Positions 39,221 to 47,430 of a DNA stretch of 64,000 nucleotides are shown here, piece after piece. The DNA is from Nepenthes gracilis (taxonomy: Eukaryota > Streptophyta > Magnoliopsida > Caryophyllales > Nepenthaceae): contig BSYO01000010.1 of NCBI GenBank assembly GCA_033239525.1, positions 14,476,042 to 14,540,041 on the forward strand, read 5' to 3'. A program made the translations under genes and the position numbers. The notes under the pieces are model-generated. The model saw only the letters and a list, made by a program, of their open reading frames with translations. It was not told where the DNA came from and did no database searches. The number at the start of each line of letters is the position of its first letter. Position 1 is the stretch's first letter.

Positions 39221-39625
39221 TATTATGCGCCTTCCGTTTTTTCATTTTTTTCATTTTCCCTTCCCCTTTGTTTTTATTTTACCCATTATGTTTTTAATTT
39301 CCTTCTGTTATAATCCCTGCCCCGCTCCCCTCATGTGGACAGTTGGCCTTCCTGTATAAAGCCATGTTTGGCTGATTAGTAATGGAGGAATATTGCTCTC
39401 TCTATTTTACTCTCTTATTCTCTCTTTCTCGTCACCCCTGCCTCCTTTTTCTTGCTTCTCCCTCTCCCTCTCTCTCCTTGTCTTTTCCCTGCTTTCAGCT
39501 TTCTTCTACTTTTCCTTCTCTTCTCTGTTTCTCCTGCTGCCCTCCTCTGCCAAAACTCCCCCTCCCCTCATCACCCTCACCTTCTCATCGACAATTACCA
39601 CGAGTTAGCCATGGAGCACGTATCA
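39221..39625 (+). repeat. 5' LTR of element D
   Basis: From TATTATGCGCC (partner LTR TGTTACAAGCC) to GCACGTATCA. TATA box CTGTATAAAG (TATAAA 39355-39360), preceded by CCGCTCCCC and followed by a long pyrimidine-rich (TCTCTC, CCTCC) leader. Open frames in this CT-rich leader are composition artefacts. Confidence 0.9.
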
Positions 39626-39937
39626 AAAGGTGCTCTCGTTGAAACAAAAGCAAAGGAGATCGAAGAACGAGCACTCGACGTACTCGAAGCGGCCATCACC
39701 GAGCTTGCCAACGCGATGAAGGACCTCCGACAAGCTACCAACAGATTTGGCGCCACCATGTCCACCGCGGTTTCCGCTACAACACAAATCCAGTCGTCCA
39801 TGGTGGAACTCAGCCAATCTCTCCACAGAATCGAGCACAACCCTAACTGGCGAGCACTGCGGCGCCGAGCAGACTGGCTGGTTGCTGAGATAGATGGTGA
39901 GCCGATTGCTGAGCTAAATTGTTGCCAAGCAGACTAG
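39611..39937 (+). CDS. gag-like coiled-coil open frame of element D
   Basis: 109 codons starting MEHVSKGALVETKAKEIEER at the LTR edge, with ALDVLEAAITELANAMKDLR and heptad-like leucine spacing (coiled-coil prediction is by eye). QSLHRIEHNP resembles PSLNRIDQQQ and PSLARIEKT further on in 40240-40390, so a short motif is repeated in this leader. Its position right after the 5' LTR suggests the remains of the element's own gag. I cannot assign it to a gag family, and a captured host fragment is also possible. Confidence 0.5.
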   Translation: MEHVSKGALVETKAKEIEERALDVLEAAITELANAMKDLRQATNRFGATMSTAVSATTQIQSSMVELSQSLHRIEHNPNWRALRRRADWLVAEIDGEPIAELNCCQAD

Positions 39938-40105
39938 CCGGTTGCTAAGCTGGATGGTTAGCCGGTTGCTAAGCTGGATGGTTGTCGAGCGGACTAGCCG
40001 GTTGCTAAGCTAGGTGGTTGCTAAAGCGGGAAGGTGGGCGATTCTTTGAGCTGATGGTGGGCTGGTTCTTGAGTTGGATGGTGAGCCGGTTGTTTCTGAT
40101 GCGAT
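39875..40105 (+). repeat. Minisatellite, GCCGGTTGCTAAGCTGGATG type
   Basis: About six to eight imperfect copies of a 20-25 bp unit, GCCGGTTGCTAAGCTGGATG-like, some with GTTGTCGAGCGGACTA spacers. It ends the open frame above. Replication slippage is the likely origin. Confidence 0.8.
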
Positions 40106-40677
40106 CATGGCAATCCCTTCCATTCTCCCGAACCTGCAATCCCGTCCACCACTTATTCTGTCCAACCACATGCTGTTCGAACCGCTCCCTATGTTTCTAC
40201 CACAACACAGATTCGGCACTCCCTCGCGGACATTCTTCCTTCCTTGAACCGAATCGACCAACAACAACATCGACCATATCCAACAAAATCGCCACATGCA
40301 GCAGGTAACACCTCTAACACTTCCCCCACTAAACAAACTCAAACCTCCCTCACTGCAATTTTTCCTTCTTTGGCTCGAATCGAGAAAACATCTCCACATG
40401 CATCACCTGATTCCCAAATCAAAGAGCAACCTCCTACCGCACCTCTGCAAAATCTTCCTTTACCACACAGCCTTCCAACTCCTTCATAGATCATGACTTC
40501 ACCCCTTACCAAAATTTTCACTTGTAATTGTCCAAATGTTGAAGAAATTATGGACTCCAGGGACTTGTCTCGATGATTTCTTCCTGACGGATAAGGACCA
40601 GAACAAAGCTCCTATACTTGATTCCTGTCCAAACGTTGCAAGAGTTGAACAACTCGGACCCTACAGCCTTGATTGTA
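40106..40677 (+). other. Element D spacer rich in P, S and T codons
   Basis: Short overlapping open frames (40018-40308, 40244-40489) with proline- and serine-rich translations and two motif copies related to QSLHRIEHN. No domain. It is probably degraded gag or leader; the captured genes start at about 40678. Confidence 0.4.
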
Positions 40678-41142
40678 GACCATAACAGCTACGCAGTGTC
40701 AAACAATGAAGGTGGTCATACATTGATGGTTGCTGATGATTTTATTCAATCTGATGTTATTTTGGGAAGCAAGAAAATTGAGGCTCCTGTACTGTTTTGG
40801 GGTATTGCTCATTCATTAAATCCTATAAATAATTTGGTGTTGAAAGTTCTTTCAGCTTCTCCCTCCGCCTATTCTGCCAATCCAAAAACCAAGTCACTAA
40901 ATGCTCAAATGATGACTGGATCTACCATCTCATTAGTATCAGTTGTGCACGCCATAAGTAATGTTCGTATTTTGATCTCAGGCTCATTGAGCATGTTTAG
41001 TGATCGGTTTTTCAGATCTGAAGTGCAGAAGGCAGGCAGCTCAACTAGCCATGAAAAATCTAGTAATGAACAATTCTTAGTTGACTACGAGAGGCTGGGA
41101 TACACAAGCTTGTCCCTATCAAAGCATATTCCACTCCGGCCC
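40678..41142 (+). pseudogene. Captured OST48 fragment (oligosaccharyltransferase 48-kDa subunit)
   Basis: Within a 309-codon open frame (40618-41547). Residues 21-153 read [83 protein letters not shown]. This is the central part of OST48, the ER membrane subunit of the N-glycosylation complex. The text then jumps from EQF to [21 protein letters not shown], which in OST48 lies far downstream near the C terminus, so a central block was deleted or skipped. No introns are visible. It lacks the N-terminal signal peptide and C-terminal membrane helix, so no OST function is expected. Confidence 0.88.
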
Positions 41143-41547
41143 TTAGAAATGAACTCAATTCCTCCACCGCAGAACAACATTGGTTGGTGTATTCATGCTT
41201 TCATCAATTCCTCTTCATTAGAGAATTATATTAGTTGCAGGCAGCATAGGCTTGATGAGTCAGCAATTGTGCTCTCGGAATCATATTACTGCACATGGTT
41301 GGAAAAATACAAATATGTTTGTTTCCATTTTGGTGGTGCGATTACACTCCAGATTATAAAATGTGTACACAATTCTGTTCATCAAATGGAGGGAACTGTA
41401 TTAATGGCTCTTTTTCAACAATACAAGGGTATTGTAGATTTTCTGCAAGCAGTTGCCCCCAAGAAGGATCAAACACAATTCTCGGCTAATCCTTTAACAC
41501 CGTATAGCCTTATCCTTGTTGCAGAGTTTGTTGAAGCAATTAGATAA
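41143..41547 (+). CDS. Unassigned 135-codon tail of the OST48 open frame
   Basis: The frame stays open for about 135 codons beyond OST48 ([20 protein letters not shown] and onwards to [10 protein letters not shown]). I recognise no family. Some of it could belong to a sixth captured gene, read in this or a neighbouring frame; the plus frame 41295-41489 gives a Cys-rich alternative ([16 protein letters not shown]). The 3' edge adjoins the TOM1-like fragment. Confidence 0.4.
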   Translation, partial: LEMNSIPPPQNNIGWCIHAFINSSSLENYISCRQHRLDESAIVLSESYYCTWLEKYKYVCFHFGGAITLQIIKCVHNSVHQMEGTVLMALFQQYKGIVDFLQAVAPKKDQTQFSANPLTPYSLILVAEFVEAIR

Positions 41548-41559
41548 TCCAGATATGGA

Positions 41560-41934
41560 AATCCCATTAAACCAACCCCAATTTTTCCGCCGCCTATTAC
41601 CCAACCCTCAAATAGCCCTGCTCACGCTGGTGTTGGGATGTCAATCAATGCTTGGAGATGGTTTGATGAAGCAATGGCATCTGAAGTGGAGAGCCTAAGC
41701 ATATCACGCATTGAATCTCTACGGTATGTGATGAATCTCTTGGCTAACATGCTGCAAGCTATCGCTCCAATGAATCTCATGGCAGTGAAAGACCAAGTTA
41801 TCGTTGATCTTGTTGATCGATGTCGTGTTAATCAAACAAAGCTGCTGCAACTACTAACTACCACAGCGGATGAAGGGCTCCTTGCTCTGGGTCTTAAATT
41901 GAATGATGCTTTGCAGCGTATGCTTGCCAAACCC
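41560..41934 (+). pseudogene. Captured TOM1-like (TOL) fragment with GAT domain
   Basis: From about 41580 a proline-rich linker, then from 41638 an open frame reading [81 protein letters not shown]. This is the GAT domain of plant TOM1-like proteins, ubiquitin receptors in ESCRT sorting at the plasma membrane and endosomes. The VHS domain is absent. The frame runs without a stop into the transketolase fragment. Confidence 0.85.
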
Positions 41935-42300
41935 GTTACAAATCAGTTTGTTTTGTCGGCGAGTCATGGGTGTATGCTACAATATGCTCTTTTTCATTTG
42001 GCTAGTTGTGATAGCATCCAGGAGGAAGATTTGAAGAGTTTTTGTCAACGGGGAAGCTGGACGCTTGGTCATCCAGCAAACTTAGTGGCTCCTAGGATTG
42101 AAGTCACCACTGGTACACTTGGTCACGATATTGCGACTGCAGTTGGTTTGCTCCTAGCAGAGAGGCCTCTGACTGCTCTTTTTGATAAACTTGATTTAGA
42201 AATTGTTGATCATTATATATATGTTATAAGGGAAGATGGTTGTCAAATGGAGGGTGTTTCCAATGAAGCATATGTCCTTGCCAGGCACTGGGATTTGGTC
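41935..42300 (+). pseudogene. Captured transketolase fragment
   Basis: Same open frame as the TOM1-like piece (41638-42375, residues about 102-220): [85 protein letters not shown]. This is the N-terminal thiamine-diphosphate-binding part of transketolase, a Calvin-cycle and pentose-phosphate enzyme of plastids. The cofactor motif GDG is here EDG, and the rest of the enzyme is missing, so it is not catalytic. No introns are seen. Confidence 0.9.
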
Positions 42301-42339
42301 ATTTATAGCCTTGGTTCACATATCAAGACTTCTTTGATG

Positions 42340-42717
42340 CCACAACGGATCTTTTGCCGAGAATCCTTGGGGTGAAGGAAGTTTTGGCTGTGTGTATAAG
42401 AGATGTCTAACTTATGGGAGAGTAGTTGCTATAAAACAGCTTAATATTGCCGGAGGACAAGGAGAACAAGAATCTAAGGCTGAAGTCAAGATTTATAATC
42501 AAATACACCACCACCACCACCCTATTTCACTAGTTGGCCTAGCATACCTTCATGAAGATTGCCATCCCCGAATTACTCACTGGGATGTAAAGTTCTCAAT
42601 TATTTTTCGGGCCTACAACTTTGAAGCTCAGGTTTTCGACTTTGGGCTTGAAAAGCTTGTGTTGGAGGCCAATGCACGTGTTAGCTCACCTGAGAAGGGG
42701 TTCGAACAATTTTCCTA
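42340..42717 (+). pseudogene. Captured PERK-type receptor kinase fragment
   Basis: Reads [20 protein letters not shown] (P-loop GEGSFG at 42371-42388), VVAIKQL with the ATP-binding Lys at 42434-42436, GGQGEQESKAEVKI, then after a deletion LAYLHEDCHPRITHWDVK and FEAQVFDFGLEKLVLEANA. These are plant proline-rich extensin-like receptor kinase sequences. The HRD motif is HWD (42578-42586; Asp kept, Arg lost) and DFG is present at 42638-42646. About 80 residues between helix C and the HRD loop and everything after the activation segment start are missing. A frameshift separates it from the transketolase frame. Not an active kinase. Confidence 0.9.
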
Positions 42718-43005
42718 GTGGTGCGAGAATTAGCTGAATACGAGACTGATGATGGCGTCTTCAAAATACTTCATAGTGTTGTCACTCGATTTCTTACAAC
42801 TATTCTATTTGGCACATCGGTTGTTAATATTGGAGCAACTGTTTTAGTTACTGAAGCTACAACTGCAATATTTAGTGAAGCTGGAATCAGTGCTGCAACT
42901 GGAGTGTTGACTGTTGTTGACTTGCTTCTTCCTAAGATAACCCCTACGAGTATAGTTGTTCAGAATGCCACAAAAGTTGCTAGATTTGTGGTCGACAGAT
43001 CTTAA
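42718..43005 (+). pseudogene. Captured CNNM/DUF21 membrane-protein fragment
   Basis: An open frame of 95 codons reading VRELAEYETDDGVFKILHSV, TRFLTTILFGTSVVNIGATV, TEATTAIFSEAGISAATGVL, ITPTSIVVQNATKVARFVV. It matches the DUF21 (CNNM transmembrane) domain of plant plastid-targeted CBS/CorC-type proteins, where the ITPKSIAVHNA-like motif is diagnostic. The transit peptide, further helices and CBS domains are missing. It ends in TAA shortly before the polypurine tract. Confidence 0.85.
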
Positions 43006-43058
43006 CTTTTTCTACTTCTTTAACCTTGAGGACAAGGTTCTCGTGATGAAGAAGGCAA

Positions 43059-43453
43059 TGTTACAAGCCTTTTGTTTTTTCATTTTCTCTTCCCCTTTCT
43101 TTTTATTTTTCCCATTTTGTTTTTAATTCCCTTCGGTAATAATCTCTGCCCCGCTCCCCTTATGTGGACAGTTGGCCTTCCTGTATAAAGCCATGTTTGG
43201 CTGATTAGTAATGGAGGAATATTGCTCTCTCTATTTTACTCTCTTATTCTCTCTCTCTCGTAACCCCTACCCCGTTTTCTTTTTTCTCCCTCTCCCTCTC
43301 TCTCCCTATCTTTTCCCTGCTTTCAGCTTTCTTCTACTTTTCTTTCTCTTCTCTGTTTCTCCTGCTGCCCTCCTCTACTAGAACTCCCCCTTCCCTCATC
43401 ACCCTCACCTTCTCATCAGCGATTACCACGAGTTGGCCGTGGAGCACATATCA
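43059..43453 (+). repeat. 3' LTR of element D
   Basis: From TGTTACAAGCC to GCACATATCA, with TATAAA at 43184-43189. It aligns with the 5' LTR throughout. Just upstream TTGAGGACAAGG and GATGAAGAAGGCAA serve as polypurine tract. Confidence 0.9.
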
Positions 43454-43458
43454 ATGTA

Positions 43459-43719
43459 TGACTTGGCTCACATGATCGATTACTCATCATTGCAAGTTTG
43501 TGAGGAATTGTCATTCAAAGAGCAACTAGTGTGGATAGTTGACTGTCAAAATAAGACCCTTTGACACAAAGTAATTCAAATGGTGAAAGTTCACTAGAAA
43601 CATCACACCAAGAGAAAGGCAACGTGAGAGTTATAACAAGAATTTAAAGAGAAATATCCACATTTATTTAAGGGAAAATGTACATATTTCAATGATGAAA
43701 TTCTTTAAGGGGAAAGGAT
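43459..43719 (+). pseudogene. gypsy A integrase C terminus and polypurine tract
   Basis: Directly after element D the frame gives YDLAHMIDYSSLQVCEELSF and KEQLVWIVDCQNK, later EFKEKYPHLF, the normal end of gypsy integrase continuing from LQKYV at 39220. AAGGGGAAAGGAT at about 43707-43719 is the polypurine tract before the 3' LTR. Confidence 0.88.
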
Positions 43720-44011
43720 TATAATACCCCGATATTTTAACTCAGGTATATTGGACTCTCGACCTGATAGAATACTGATAAGAGATATCGAGGCTTCTTT
43801 ATTATTTTTTTAGTTTTTGGACATTTTATTGGAATTACATTCCATTGAATTTTATTATTATGGACATTTATGTTATCTCACATTTTGAAGAGTTTATAAT
43901 TTGTTATGGATATTATATTTAATAATATATTTATGATGATTATATATAGTTTGACCTTTCCGCGTGGTGAAGTCGGGATGGGTCAAGATGATTTGGGTTC
44001 GGTTCACCACA
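43720..44011 (+). repeat. 3' LTR of gypsy A
   Basis: 292 bp starting TATAATACCCCGATATT and ending GTTCACCACA; followed by TAAAC, the target duplication partner of CAAAC at 24064-24068. Confidence 0.88.
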
Positions 44012-44900
44012 TAAACCCCTTGAGGTTTCTTATTTTTGGGATCATTTGAGCTCCTTGCTCATTTCATCCCCTAATAATGATTCCCCGATTTGCCCTTATT
44101 TTTTGTAAAGGATTGTTATTTGTAAACACTTTCTTCAAGTTCGTCAAGAATAGGGCTATATTCTCATCTCCAAATATTCCTCATCAGACTCTTCACTAGG
44201 ATCTTCTCTTACAATTTGAAGAGCTATGGACTTATCCTTCTTGATGAGAGGCAATAAGAGCTCAAAGATTTGGAGAGATCCCACCAACTCTTCTATTTTA
44301 TTTTATCTAAGTCTTTGCTCTTCTATATGGCATTCACTTTAGGAGTTAGGTTTGAATGACTCCAAAACAAACCTCATCACTTTTCTAGCTATCCTGCTTT
44401 TAGGAATCCTCTCACCAATATTAACACGATTTGATAATATCATTGAGTTTCGCATATGATTCATCAAAAATTTCTTCACTTCTCATCCTAATTTTTTCAA
44501 ATTTAGAGATTAGTAATTGGAGCTTTAATTTTTTATTGTTCTCGTTCCCTCATGAGTGACTTCAAGAATATCCCAAGCCTCATTGGTCGACTCACATATC
44601 AACTCTCATCTAAACTAATTTGGGAAAATAGCCATAAAAACGGCATTGAGACTGCGATTATTCCAATTGGAGTCAGTCACTAATCGCAAGGCCACACCAT
44701 GCTATTCTTAATGGAAGTGACATCATTTTCCGTGTGCGTGAGAGAGGTCCAGCCTCTTTGAGTACTAATCCAGACATGTTCATCTATCTATTTCAAAAAG
44801 GCTCTCATTCGAACCTTCTAATATGCATAACTACTCCCATTAAAGTAGAGAGAAAGAACAATGATTAACTCAAGCTTATTTCTAAACAAGGGTCAAGGAT
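44012..44900 (-). pseudogene. copia E gag, 5' part
   Basis: Minus strand, decayed across several frames: LSRTRKMMSLPL, then WDILEVTHEGTRT, KLQLLISKFEKIRMRSEEIF, DESYAKLNDII, GERIPKSRIARKVMRFV, VGSLQTFELLLPLI, ending KNKKPQGV at 44012. This is the UBN2-type gag of copia elements. The next codons, WFHECPGYGHI, are at 24068 on the far side of gypsy A, which shows that A inserted into this gag. Confidence 0.85.
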
Positions 44901-44921
44901 CAAATTTAGGTTCTGATCTTA

Positions 44922-47430
44922 TGTAAAATTTCTATATTTAGACACTTCATCATCGAAATATGGTGAATAAATAATTACTATAAAACTATAAAATTATTAC
45001 GTGACAACAAATAACAGTTAAAAATTTTGCAAACAATATGAGCAAATAGTCACGCTCGCACATATAAAATTAGCTAGAAATAAAGAAGCATAAACTAAAT
45101 AAAGCATTAGTTTTTAATGAAGAAGATAAAACCAAAACAGCCAAAAGCTCTAAGCTTTCACAGCTATACTAAACAGGAAATTCATTATAAGATATTTAAT
45201 TTACAGACTGGTAGTTTAGACACGAATCACATGCCGACTAACCCCAAGACTAGTGACTCCTCTAAAGCACCCCTTCAAATCTACTGTCAGACTATAAATG
45301 TGACACACTCAGACATCTTCTCCATGCAAATATTCCTCTTCAAGCTCTATCAACTATAGCGATAATATCAAAGATGTTTCTTCATATGTTCAGTATATAT
45401 ATTATTTTACAAATGGGAATAATCTATAATCGACTCCGGTATTTTTTTGTGACCATTAATTATGGTAAATTGATAGTTAATTGATAGTTAGTATGAAAAT
45501 CATATTTTAATAGCATTGGAAAACCAGTAACATGGCGGAACGGTGATCTCCAGTGTTGTCCATGGCTGCCAAAGATGAACCATGCGGAAGATGACTTGAT
45601 TAATAACAATAGATTAGTTGTGTGTGAATAGTTTAAGTTATAGTTTCTATAGTGGAGTTGTAAACTTGTTTTGTACTTATAAGGGTATTAGTGCATGAAA
45701 TTACTAACATAAGAAAAACCGAGTGAAATAGAGCAAGTAACATGACTTAGTTGTAATTTTGACACTTGAGGTGGAAATGGCCAAATAGATTTGACTATAT
45801 TTCTCATTATACCTATTTATATATGATCATTTGCTTCTTTATCCACACTTGATTTCTTTATCATATCACTATTTTTCATCTTATAAATAAGTAAAGAAAA
45901 TCATATGTAAGCACTACAAGTTCAGGAAATATACAACCCAAGCACCCTTAGTATGATCTATAATTTTTCAAAATCAATTACATATCCAATGTTTGAAATC
46001 TATTGATATTGCAATGAAATTCTTATAACCATGTGACTATCATAGATACTGGGATATTACAAGAGGTATTGGGTTTGGACATGTGTTATGCCACGAGTGT
46101 TAAAGATTCTCCGAGCCACTGGATTATACGAAAAAGACGCCAAAGAGTAGAGGTGGTTATATGCCAAGCAGCGAATGTCAAGACCTCATATAATTCACCT
46201 ATTTAATAGGGGCATAAATACGTTTGTCTTCAGTTCATAATAGTAGAATAAAATTCGATGAGAATTTATTAACTTCTCGATATCATGATGAGTTGAGAAA
46301 TGACCTCTATTGTATTGAGATTCAAAGAAATCCATATTGTTGATGATCTCAAATTCAATGGAATCCAATTGATAAATGAATCCCTGGGATCATATTACTT
46401 TGGTTTCATATCAAAATTTGAGTTTGAGTCTTATATCTTGAAAATCGATATTATAATTCCTCTTAGCATATTTCATTATCATGGCTACTTGGAGTTTCAA
46501 AGTTTATTGATAGTACTTTTTATTGTTGAGATGCGATTTACTTGATAAATATTTGGCTCATTCCTCTAATTTTCTTTCATTACAAACTACTGTAGGTATG
46601 TGATGGATTTGCTTAGGAAGGCTCCTATCAAAGTAGATTGGAAGTCGAGGACTTTCAAGGAGTTCGATATAGTTTTATCTTTAGCATTTATTTATGGAAT
46701 AAAAACAATATTTATTTCTGATGCGTTTGACTAAGTCTAAACTTTTTTATGTTTCGGACATTTATAATTTATCACATATATTTGAGGGCTTTATCTATGA
46801 TAGTTTAATTTTATCAAGAGATTTTATAATGATTGTTTGTTGGGAGTTTGCAATTGAAATTAGGAGGTCTACAGTTATTTTGTTGGGAACTAGGTTAGGC
46901 CATAATGGTGAACAATCAAAAAATCATCTAACCAAAAGGACACAAGACCAACACTTGATTTGAATTCCTAGTCTTCTCAAAAAGGCAAACCTCTAGCATG
47001 AAGATTACATCACTTAATTTTCAAGAAATTCCTCTCTCAATTGATATTATTCCATGCACAACTAAGTAACCCTAATCTAAATACATATGTATGTATGTAT
47101 ATTTTCTGACGCTTTTTTAGATTTGAAAAAATCAGAAAATATATATATATATATATATATAAAAATATATATATATATGTATGTATACAAAATATATATA
47201 TATATTTTCGCTTTTTAAGGTTTGAAAAAAAGCATCCGAAAATCTATCCCAGGCACCAGTCAAGTGCACCTTAAGCACAATCTCTTAAGCTGATGAGCGC
47301 ACGGACAATCCAAAAGCGCAGGTATGTTGCTAATCATGTATGAACATACCTCAGGTGCACATCAGACATTGAACTTGTTAGCCATGCACAAGCGTGCAAC
47401 AAGTGAACCTTTGGTGGGGTACTTATTGTC
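44922..47430 (-). repeat. Right (5') LTR of copia E, interrupted and incomplete
   Basis: Starts TGTAAAATTTC at 44922 beside the primer-binding-like site. 44985-45361 aligns with 17880-18240, and 46935-47420 with 18245-18660. Between them is an unrelated insertion. Beyond about 47430 I could not follow the homology to 18660-19560, so the outer third is deleted or too diverged. An AT/ATGT microsatellite occupies 47085-47205. Confidence 0.75.
45367..46901. mobile_element. Unclassified 1.5-kb insertion in the right copia LTR
   Basis: Absent from the left LTR. It is bordered by ATAAT at 45362-45366 and 46902-46906, a possible 5-bp target duplication. Ends are ATCAAAGATG and GGTTAGGCC with no TG...CA or inverted repeat. 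Open frames (46300-46545, 46721-46963) resemble no domain. The exact ends could differ by several bases. Confidence 0.5.

Larger units (their letters stand above)
39221..43453 (+). mobile_element. Non-autonomous LTR element D carrying host gene fragments
   Basis: 4.2 kb with LTRs of 405 bp (39221-39625) and 395 bp (43059-43453), about 90% alike by eye, flanked by GTGTA (39216-39220) and ATGTA (43454-43458). Excising it restores the integrase C terminus of gypsy A (LQKYV then YDLAHMIDY). A purine-rich tract (GATGAAGAAGGCAA) precedes the right LTR. Inside there is a gag-like coiled-coil frame, a minisatellite, and then fragments of OST48, a TOM1-like protein, transketolase, a PERK kinase and a CNNM/DUF21 protein. 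No protease, RT or integrase is present, so it must have moved using proteins from another element. Comparable in kind to maize Bs1, which transduced several cellular genes. Confidence 0.92.
24069..44011 (+). mobile_element. Ty3/gypsy element A, nested in copia E
   Basis: LTRs of 289 bp (24069-24357) and 292 bp (43720-44011) start TATAATAC (probably from TGTAATAC) and end CACA. The flanking 5-mers are CAAAC (24064-24068) and TAAAC (44012-44016), a target duplication with one change. A PBS-like ATGGTATCA follows the left LTR and AAGGGGAAAGGAT precedes the right one. Internal order is gag, protease, RT, RNase H, integrase on the plus strand. Removing later insertions (solo LTR 25184-25994, C, D) leaves about 5 kb, a normal length. 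The LTRs differ at many positions, mostly C/T and G/A, so the element is old and inactive. Confidence 0.9.
17851..47430 (-). mobile_element. Ty1/copia element E (minus), split by gypsy A
   Basis: Layout on the minus strand: right LTR (from 44922 upward), primer-binding-like TAAGATCAGAACCT just inside it, gag (44012-44900), interruption by gypsy A, then zinc knuckle, protease, integrase, RT and RNase H (24068 down to 20160), a polypurine tract and the left LTR (17851-19560). The coding frame resumes exactly across gypsy A (PQGV then WFHECPGYGHI). The long LTR and the YVDDIVFGS motif suggest the SIRE/Maximus lineage, which is inference. Many stops make it inactive and it is the oldest layer of the nest. 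The right LTR is recognisable only to about 47430, so the true right end is unresolved. Confidence 0.85.

Noticed and set aside
39382..39608. Leucine/serine/proline-rich frames that look like signal peptides
   Set aside because: They are the pyrimidine-rich LTR leader of element D translated in three frames; the same text occurs in the other LTR.
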